Positions 58,671 to 64,000 of a stretch of DNA of 64,000 nucleotides are shown in pieces (the first letter of the stretch is position 1; every line of letters begins with the position of its first letter). The DNA is from Pseudomonadota bacterium (GTDB lineage: Bacteria; Desulfobacterota; Desulfovibrionia; Desulfovibrionales; Desulfovibrionaceae), in NCBI GenBank assembly GCA_023433925.1, contig JAEYTO010000001.1, positions 1-64,000 of the forward strand. The letters are read 5' to 3'. The position numbers were made by a program, and so were the translations under genes. The notes below the pieces were generated by a model, which was not told the DNA's origin, searched no databases, and saw only the letters and a list, made by a program, of their open reading frames with translations.

Positions 58671-59447
58671 CTACTTCGTCCTGAAGTCGTGCATCTGAAT
58701 CCAGAGCACCGCGCCAAGCTCCACGGGCTTGTCCTTGCCGTCGCGCTTGATCGTGTAGTCGGCCTCGCTCAGGGCCGCGAAGCCCCACCAGCCTGCCAGG
58801 GGACAGACGTACGTGAACACGCCGTTCCCGTCGGCCTTGACCGCCTGGGTGATCATGTACTCGCTGGGGGCGGCAAGCTTGCCGTCGCGATTGTAGTACT
58901 CCACCTCGACCATGGCGTGCGGCACGGGCTTGCCGTCCAGGAGCACCTGGCCCTGAAAGACATTGCCCGCATAGTTTCCGAAGGGCCGCGTCAGGGGCAC
59001 GATCTCGGTCTTGAGGCCCACGGGCTCATCCCAACCCTCCTCCTCACCAAAAGCCGCGACGACGGTTTTCGTGAAGTGGATGATGAAGCAATCCTCGGCA
59101 GGCTCCCAGTAGGGCTGGGGCTCCATGTAGAACATGGCCAGCGCGGGCCTTGCGAAAGCGTATTGCGCGGTCCAGGCCGAATGCCCCATGACCTTGGCTG
59201 GCTTGAGGCTGCCAAGCAGATCGGATTTTTGGCTATTGAGGACCACGCCGAACGCCTTGGGCTTGGCCATGTCCATGCCGACCATTTCAAAAGGATGCGA
59301 GAAGGACAGATCGAGCGTGATGCTCTTGTTGGGCGGCATGACCATGGATTGACTCGGAATGAGCATGCCGAAGTGGGCCTGAGCAGGCAGGACGCTGGAT
59401 ACGAGGAGAAGCAGCACCAAGATGCCGTGGGATAGCAGGTGTCTCAT
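58671..59447 (-). CDS. DUF4198 (NikK-like) periplasmic metal-binding protein
   Basis: 258 residues with a signal peptide (about 1-24, PAQA cleavage) that would leave an N-terminal His (HFGMLIP), as described for NikK-type partners of nickel or cobalt ECF transporters. The body is beta-rich DUF4198 (SLDLSFSHPFEMVGM, PVPHAMVEVEYYNRDGKLAAP, VFTYVCPLAGWWGFAAL). It probably holds or delivers Ni or Co to the CbiM-like protein, whose gene follows at 3 nt. No nickel or cobalamin riboswitch was seen upstream; the terminator of the 4.5S RNA gene lies 100 nt further up. Confidence 0.85.
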   Translation of the reverse strand: MRHLLSHGILVLLLLVSSVLPAQAHFGMLIPSQSMVMPPNKSITLDLSFSHPFEMVGMDMAKPKAFGVVLNSQKSDLLGSLKPAKVMGHSAWTAQYAFARPALAMFYMEPQPYWEPAEDCFIIHFTKTVVAAFGEEEGWDEPVGLKTEIVPLTRPFGNYAGNVFQGQVLLDGKPVPHAMVEVEYYNRDGKLAAPSEYMITQAVKADGNGVFTYVCPLAGWWGFAALSEADYTIKRDGKDKPVELGAVLWIQMHDFRTK

Positions 59448-59539
59448 GAGATGGCTCCACTGGCTTGAGGATTGATCGATTACAGCCGCTCCAGTGGCAC
59501 TATTTGATAAATGGTAGCACAGTCAAGCGAATTATCCTG

Positions 59540-59576
59540 AAAAAAAACAAAGGGCGCGACCCGAAAGTCGCGCCCC
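59540..59576 (-). terminator. Terminator of the tRNA-Ser/4.5S RNA unit
   Basis: 9-bp stem GGGCGCGAC/GTCGCGCCC (59552-59560 with 59567-59575), CCGAAA loop, then on the minus strand a T-run from the eight A at 59540-59547. Confidence 0.85.
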
Positions 59577-59577
59577 T

Positions 59578-59669
59578 GAGGGAAACCAGGCACCCAGAAA
59601 CGACTGTTACCGTTGCTCCCTTTCGGGCCTGGCGGGGTTGGCAGCGCTCCTGCCGCCTGGCTCCCCTGT
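59578..59669 (-). ncRNA. ffs: Signal recognition particle 4.5S RNA
   Basis: About 92 nt. On the minus strand the universally conserved SRP core is seen: AGGCCCGAAAGGGAGCAACGG (split here: AGGCCCGAAAGG then GAGCAACGG) followed by TAACAG, and the ends CAGGGGAGCCAGGC and GCCTGGTTTCCCTC pair to make the long hairpin. It is 28 nt downstream of tRNA-Ser. Ends are set by pairing and may be off by a few bases. Confidence 0.88.
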
Positions 59670-59697
59670 CCGGGCCATGGGGCCCGGATGATTATCG

Positions 59698-59790
59698 TGG
59701 CGGAGAGGGAGAGATTTGAACTCTCGGTACCGGTTTTGCCAGTACACACGATTTCCAGTCGTGCTCCTTCGGCCGCTCGGACACCTCTCC
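59698..59790 (-). tRNA. tRNA-Ser (anticodon GGA)
   Basis: 93 nt with encoded CCA and the long variable arm of tRNA-Ser. Acceptor GGAGAGG/CCTCTCC, anticodon loop CTGGAAA, T-arm GAGTTCAAATCTC. Confidence 0.96.
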
Positions 59791-60120
59791 GCAAAGGAGA
59801 GCTTACCTAATCAAAAGAGGCGGATTTGGCAAGTGCCTTTTTCCCGTTTCTCCAATGGCAGCCATGAAGTGGAGCCCTGGCCTGCGGAAATCGACCGGTC
59901 GCGCGGCCCGGCATATCCAGCCTCCAGATGATAAGCCCGCCGTCGCCCATGTAAAGCTTTGCGTGGACGATTCGCTTCCAGACCCGAGGCTCGGCTCTGA
60001 AAGAGGAAAAAACCTACAATCCAAGTTGGGCTGGTCCTATTCCGGCCGGCCTGTCCGGCAGGCATCATGGCCTGTGGATTGTGAAGATAAGCCGGAACGC
60101 CCGGCGCAAGGAGGTTGAGC
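59791..60120. other. Intergenic stretch between tRNA-Ser promoter and DUF2892-like gene
   Basis: Holds the tRNA-Ser promoter (59804-59832) and the ribosome site of the next gene. Frames of up to about 90 codons on both strands have no motif or ribosome site. Nothing else recognised. Confidence 0.5.
59804..59832 (-). promoter_or_regulatory. Promoter of tRNA-Ser and probably 4.5S RNA
   Basis: On the minus strand TTGCCA (59832-59827), 17-bp spacer, TAGGTA (59809-59804), 13 nt before the tRNA. Confidence 0.65.
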
Positions 60121-60606
60121 ATGCTTCCCGAGACCACCACCCGAGTCGAGCGGCGCACCAAGGACAGTGTCAACGAGCGCATCTGGCGCAATACCGAGTG
60201 CAATATCAAACTGTATTCCAAGGCTGGACCGGAGGCCATCGACATGCGCCTCAAGCAGTTGGATCGTGAGTGGGACATCGAACGCGCCATCGAGGCCAAT
60301 GCCGCGTCTTTCTCATTGCTTGGCCTTGCTCTGGGGAACTTCGTCAACAAGAAATGGTACCTATTGGGCGCGGTTGTCGGAGGCTTTCTTCTCCAGCACG
60401 CCATCCAGGGTTGGTGCCCTCCCGTGCCCGTGCTTCGCCGTATGGGTTTTCGCACCATGAAGGAAATAGACCATGAGCGGGACATGCTCAGGTCCGCCCT
60501 TGGCGGCGGCCAGGCGATCGAGAGCCCATCTTCCGGAATGGCTGCCATCGGCATCGCATCCGAATCCGCCGATTTCGAGAGCGCGACAGCCCGCACCACG
60601 GCCTAG
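60121..60606 (+). CDS. DUF2892-like membrane protein
   Basis: 161 residues. A soluble N-terminal part (MLPETTTRVERRTKDSVNER and a helical stretch) precedes a hydrophobic hairpin (about 62-102, FSLLGLALGNFVNKKWYLLG then VVGGFLLQHAIQGWCPPVPV), where the QGWCPP with one Cys matches DUF2892/YgaP-like C-terminal domains. The tail is hydrophilic. The ATG at 60121 has AAGGAGG 6 nt upstream; a TTG at 60115 is less likely. The SDR gene follows 14 nt later, so the two may be co-transcribed. Confidence 0.72.
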   Translation: MLPETTTRVERRTKDSVNERIWRNTECNIKLYSKAGPEAIDMRLKQLDREWDIERAIEANAASFSLLGLALGNFVNKKWYLLGAVVGGFLLQHAIQGWCPPVPVLRRMGFRTMKEIDHERDMLRSALGGGQAIESPSSGMAAIGIASESADFESATARTTA

Positions 60607-60620
60607 GCTGGAGACAACTC

Positions 60621-61484
60621 ATGGGCCAGGACAAGGAGCGGGAGTTTCCGCCGCAGAAGCAGGAGAAGCAGCCGGGCACGCGCGGCGAGATGGAGCCCAA
60701 GCCCAGGACCGTGGGCGATTTTTACAAGCCCGCTGGCAAGCTCCTGGGCAAGGCCGCCCTGGTCACGGGCGGCGACAGCGGCATCGGCCGCTCGACGGCC
60801 ATCCTCTTCGCCAAGGAAGGCGCCGATGTGTGCATTGTCTATCTCGATGAGCACGAGGACGCCCGTGACACGCAGCGGATCATCGAGGAGCAGGGCCGCA
60901 GGTGCCTGCTCGTGGCCGGCGACGTGGGCAGCGAGGAGCTGTGCCGCGACGCGGTGAGCCGGACCGTGAAGACCCTGGGCCGCCTGGATGTGCTGGTCAA
61001 CAACGCCGGCGTGCAGTACCCGCGGGAGAAGCTGGAGGACATCAGCGCCGAGCAGCTTGAGCGGACCTTCCGCACGAACATCTTCGCCATGTTCTTCATG
61101 ACCAGGGCCGCCCTGCCCCACCTCAAGGAAGGCGCGGCCATCATCAACACGGCCTCGGTCACGGCCTACCAGGGCCACCCCATCCTGCTCGACTATTCCG
61201 CGACCAAAGGCGCCATCGTGAGCTTCACCCGCTCCCTGGCCCTCAACCTGGTCAAGCGCGGCATCAGGGTCAACGCCGTGGCGCCGGGGCCCATCTGGAC
61301 CCCGCTCATCCCCAGCAGCTTCAGCGCCGAGCACACCTCCAAGCATGGCCAGAGCGCGCCCATGAGCCGCGCCGGCCACCCCGAGGAGGTGGCCCCGGCC
61401 TACGTCTATCTGGCCTGCGAGGACTCATCCTATGTCACGGGCCAGGTCCTGCACGTCAACGGCGGGATGATCGTCAACGGCTGA
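60621..61484 (+). CDS. Short-chain dehydrogenase/reductase (stress-type, YhxC/YghA-like)
   Basis: 287 residues. A polar N-terminal extension rich in Lys, Glu and Gln (about 1-40) precedes the classical SDR fold: cofactor loop TGGDSGIG (49-56), NNAG in VLVNNAGVQYP, catalytic Ser in INTASVTAYQ, and Y192-x-x-x-K196. The extension is typical of the general-stress SDR group (YhxC, YdaD, YghA). Cofactor NAD(P) and substrate are unknown. It ends near a terminator shared with ppsA. Confidence 0.88.
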   Translation: MGQDKEREFPPQKQEKQPGTRGEMEPKPRTVGDFYKPAGKLLGKAALVTGGDSGIGRSTAILFAKEGADVCIVYLDEHEDARDTQRIIEEQGRRCLLVAGDVGSEELCRDAVSRTVKTLGRLDVLVNNAGVQYPREKLEDISAEQLERTFRTNIFAMFFMTRAALPHLKEGAAIINTASVTAYQGHPILLDYSATKGAIVSFTRSLALNLVKRGIRVNAVAPGPIWTPLIPSSFSAEHTSKHGQSAPMSRAGHPEEVAPAYVYLACEDSSYVTGQVLHVNGGMIVNG

Positions 61485-61512
61485 CGCAGCCATACGTAAA
61501 CGGCCTCTTCAC

Positions 61513-61540
61513 AGGCCGGCTGTCGCGGAGCAGCCGGCCT
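61513..61540. terminator. Terminator-like hairpin between SDR and ppsA genes
   Basis: 10-bp perfect stem AGGCCGGCTG/CAGCCGGCCT with an 8-nt loop between two convergent genes. T-runs are short on both sides. Confidence 0.55.
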
Positions 61541-61552
61541 TGCCTTATGCCA

Positions 61553-63955
61553 TCAGGCGGTCTTGCGCATGCGGCCCATCTCCCGCTCCACCTCGGCCAC
61601 CTTGCGAATGACCTTGATGACGCTGTCCGGGTTGAGCGAAATGGAATCGATGCCCGCCCGGACGAGGAAGGCGGCGAACTCTGGATGATCGCTGGGAGCC
61701 TGGCCGCAAATGCCCACCTTGCTTTTCTTCTTGTGCGCCTTCTGGATGAGCATCTCAATCATGGTCGTGACCGCTTCGTCCTGCTCATCGAAGAGGGACG
61801 CGAGTTGCGCCGAGTCGCGGTCCACGCCGAGCGTGAGTTGGGTCAGGTCGTTGGAGCCGATGGAGAAGCCGTCGAAGCGCTCGGCGAACTGCTCGGCCAG
61901 GATGACGTTGGAGGGAATCTCGGCCATGACGTAGACCTGCAGGCCGTTCTCGCCTCGGCGCAAGCCGTACTCGACCATGGTTTCCAGCACCTTGTCAGCC
62001 TCGCCGAGGGTGCGACAGAAGGGGATCATGACCACGACGTTGTCCAGGCCCATCTCCTCGCGCACGCGGCGGACAGCCTCGCACTCCAGGGCGAAGCCGG
62101 GCCGATATGCGCCGCTGTAGTAGCGGCTGGCGCCACGGAAACCGAGCATGGGGTTGGCTTCCTGGGGCTCGTAGGCCTGGCCGCCGATAAGCTCGGCATA
62201 TTCATTGGTCTTGAAGTCGGACATGCGCACGATGACCGGGTCCGGGTACTGCGAAGCCGCGATCTTGGCGATGCCGCGCGAGAGCTGCTGCGTGAAGAAC
62301 TCGGCCTTGTCCCGATAGCCCCTGGTCACTTCGTCGATGCGCCGCTTGACCTCCTCATCCGCGAGCTTGTCGTAGTCGATGAGCGCCAGCGGATGGCACT
62401 TGATGGCGTTGTTGATGATGAACTCCATGCGCGCCAGGCCTATGCCCGCGCAGGGCAGCCGCCACCAGCGGAAAGCCGCGGCCGGCTCGGCGATGTTCAT
62501 CATGATCTGCGTGCGCGTCCTGGGCAGGTCGCTCAGGTCGATGTCCGCAACCTCGTAGGCGAGCCTGCCCTTGTAGACATAGCCCGTATCGCCCTCGGCG
62601 CAGGACATGGTCACCTCCTGGCCGTCCTTCAGAAGCTCCAGCGCGTGCAGGGCGCCCACGATGGCCGGAATGCCAAGCTCGCGGCTGACGATGGCCGCAT
62701 GGCTCGTGCGGCCGCCGTGTTCGGTGACGATGCCCGCGGCCTTCTTCATGATGGGCACCCAATCAGGGTCGGTCATCTCGGTGACGAGGATGGAGCCGTC
62801 CCGGAATTTGCCGATCTCCTCCGCGCCGCGCAACTTCTGCACCTTGGCGGCCACGACCGCTTCGCCGATGGCCAGGCCCTGGGCCAGGCGCTCGCCGCGC
62901 TCCTTGAGCTCATACGACTTGAGCGTGGAGCCTCTCTTGGCGGACTGGACGGTCTCGGGCCGGGCCTGAACGATGAACAGCCTGCCCGTCTCCCCGTCCT
63001 TGGCCCATTCCATGTCCATGGGCCATCCGTAGTGCTCCTCTATGGATTTGGCCCATTGGGCGAGCTGCAAGACTTCTTCGTCCGAAAGCACGAAGGAGTC
63101 GCGATCCTTGCGCGAGGTCTCCACGTTCTTGGTGCGCTTGGTGCCGCCGGTGGAATAGACCATACGGCGCTCCTTGAGTCCCAGGGCCTTCTCGATGAGG
63201 GGCCTGCAGCCCTTCCTGCCCAGCAGAGGCTTGAACACCCGGTACTCGTCGGGTGTGACCGCGCCCTGGACCACGTTCTCGCCCAGACCCCAGGCTGCCG
63301 TCACGACCACGACATCCGGGAAGCCGGTCTCGGTGTCGATGGAGAACATGACCCCGGCGCCGGCCTTGTCCGAACGGACCATCTTCTGCACTCCGGCCGA
63401 CAGGGCTATCCCCAGGTGGTCGAAGCCCTTCTGGGTGCGGTAGCTGATGGCCCGGTCCGTGAAGAGGGACGCGAAGCAATTGCGTACCGCGTCGAGCACG
63501 TCCCGCTCGCCGCGCACGTTGAGAAACGTCTCCTGCTGCCCCGCGAAGCTCGCGTCCGGGAGGTCCTCGGCCGTGGCGCTGCTGCGCACGGCCACGTCGG
63601 TCTCGTCGGCATCGAAACGCCGGGACAGCTCGCGGTAGGCCTCCCGGATCTGGGCTGCCAGATCCTCGGGCATCTCGCCGCCTCGGATGAGCCTGCGAAT
63701 GGCTTCGCCGACAGCATGCAGCGGCTTGCCGCCGCTCTCCAGGGCGCGAATCTCCTCGCGCATCCGGTCGCTCAGCCCGTTGGCCTTCAGGAAATGACGA
63801 TAGGCCTCGGCCGTGGTGGCGAAGCCGCCGGGCACGACGACGCCCTTGCCCTTGAGCGTGCGGATCATCTCGCCCAGGGAGGCGTTCTTGCCTCCAACCT
63901 TGGGCACGTCCTTGTTGGTCAGATCCTCGAACCAGGCGATGTATGCGGCGGCCAT
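61553..63955 (-). CDS. ppsA: Phosphoenolpyruvate synthase
   Basis: Makes PEP from pyruvate and ATP for gluconeogenesis. 800 residues: N-terminal ATP-grasp part (DVPKVGGKNASLGEMI, and VRSSATAEDLPDASFAGQQE), central phosphohistidine domain with the catalytic His in GGRTSHAAIVSRELGIPA (H419), and the C-terminal PEP-binding barrel with GICGQAPSDHPEFAAFLV. Length and order match PpsA; pyruvate phosphate dikinase would be longer. GGAGGAGA lies 4-5 nt before the ATG at 63955; an upstream in-frame ATG at 63988 lacks this. The gene is whole. Confidence 0.95.
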   Translation of the reverse strand: MAAAYIAWFEDLTNKDVPKVGGKNASLGEMIRTLKGKGVVVPGGFATTAEAYRHFLKANGLSDRMREEIRALESGGKPLHAVGEAIRRLIRGGEMPEDLAAQIREAYRELSRRFDADETDVAVRSSATAEDLPDASFAGQQETFLNVRGERDVLDAVRNCFASLFTDRAISYRTQKGFDHLGIALSAGVQKMVRSDKAGAGVMFSIDTETGFPDVVVVTAAWGLGENVVQGAVTPDEYRVFKPLLGRKGCRPLIEKALGLKERRMVYSTGGTKRTKNVETSRKDRDSFVLSDEEVLQLAQWAKSIEEHYGWPMDMEWAKDGETGRLFIVQARPETVQSAKRGSTLKSYELKERGERLAQGLAIGEAVVAAKVQKLRGAEEIGKFRDGSILVTEMTDPDWVPIMKKAAGIVTEHGGRTSHAAIVSRELGIPAIVGALHALELLKDGQEVTMSCAEGDTGYVYKGRLAYEVADIDLSDLPRTRTQIMMNIAEPAAAFRWWRLPCAGIGLARMEFIINNAIKCHPLALIDYDKLADEEVKRRIDEVTRGYRDKAEFFTQQLSRGIAKIAASQYPDPVIVRMSDFKTNEYAELIGGQAYEPQEANPMLGFRGASRYYSGAYRPGFALECEAVRRVREEMGLDNVVVMIPFCRTLGEADKVLETMVEYGLRRGENGLQVYVMAEIPSNVILAEQFAERFDGFSIGSNDLTQLTLGVDRDSAQLASLFDEQDEAVTTMIEMLIQKAHKKKSKVGICGQAPSDHPEFAAFLVRAGIDSISLNPDSVIKVIRKVAEVEREMGRMRKTA

Positions 63956-64000
63956 GTCTCCTCCGGGCGGCTCATGGTTGACGTTCACGGCTGACCGGCC

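Noticed and set aside
58671..59540. Cobalamin or nickel riboswitch upstream of the metal transporter pair
   Set aside because: The gap between the start at 59447 and the 4.5S RNA terminator is only about 90 nt and shows no conserved riboswitch core.
61547..63994. An 815-codon plus-strand frame opposite ppsA
   Set aside because: Antisense shadow with His/Leu/Asp-rich composition and no motif; ppsA is certain.

Overview
The window is a GC-rich (roughly 60-65 percent by eye), gene-dense piece of a Gram-negative chromosome. Several signs point to a Desulfovibrio-like member of the Desulfovibrionales: diaminopimelate made by DapL, a YedE/YedF-type selenium gene set, CsbD and YqaE/Pmp3 stress proteins, a DVU0772-like protein, and a tmRNA whose tag reads ANDYDYALAA. 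Genus and species cannot be fixed from the sequence. There is no rRNA operon, CRISPR array, intact prophage, recognisable insertion sequence or replication origin.

Layout. 1-5.8 kb: lolA, an RsuA-type pseudouridine synthase, a YedF-type selenium/sulfur protein, and a three-gene lipid A block (msbA-like exporter, DUF374 acyltransferase, LpxL-like acyltransferase). 5.8-14.6 kb: a secreted repeat protein, a 1 kb non-coding stretch with operator-like repeats, a YHS-like protein, folK-dapL, a divergent XerC/D recombinase, a GT92-type glycosyltransferase and a FlgO-like lipoprotein. 14.64-15.0 kb: tmRNA. 15.3-18.3 kb: a tightly packed cluster of zinc-ribbon protein, YedE transporter, TusA-like protein, DUF3343 protein and a ribokinase-fold protein; this is the best candidate for an incompletely described system, probably in selenium handling. 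18.5-20 kb: two small stress proteins and an AT-rich gap holding a candidate small RNA. 20-25.3 kb: ileS-lspA-lgt-PLDc_N-cpoB. 25.3-28 kb: ferredoxin-like NIL protein, PilZ-like protein, mgtE.

28.1-31.6 kb: nadC-nadA-nadB, the complete route from aspartate to nicotinate mononucleotide. 31.8-32.1 kb: two near-identical tRNA-Lys(CTT) genes, each with its own promoter. 32.3-39.9 kb: dsbD, an M24 peptidase, CoA-binding, YkgJ-like and J-domain proteins, a glycerophosphodiesterase and an acyl-CoA ligase. 40.1-45.6 kb: xseA-M23 peptidase-xseB-ispA-dxs on the minus strand, joining exonuclease VII to isoprenoid synthesis. 45.6-49.3 kb: a multi-hairpin repeat, proS, ispG and a PAPS-reductase-like protein. 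49.5-55.6 kb: a PNPOx-like protein, tRNA-Arg, the biotin ECF transporter bioY-bioM-bioN, small proteins, a rhodanese, a beta-hydroxyacid dehydrogenase and a methyltransferase. 55.7-64 kb: a DUF4139 protein, a NUDIX hydrolase, a CbiM/NikK-like metal uptake pair, 4.5S RNA with tRNA-Ser, a DUF2892 protein, a stress-type SDR and ppsA.

Themes. The genes are largely core housekeeping ones: envelope biogenesis, cofactor synthesis (NAD, folate, isoprenoids), translation, and metal or vitamin uptake. Many stop/start pairs overlap by 4 nt, giving compact operons. The accessory signals are the selenium-type cluster, a repeat family present in two gaps, the tandem operator-like repeats near 8.15 kb and the promoter/terminator-bounded transcript near 19.7 kb. 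Start sites were chosen by Shine-Dalgarno position and family length and often differ from the longest open frame.
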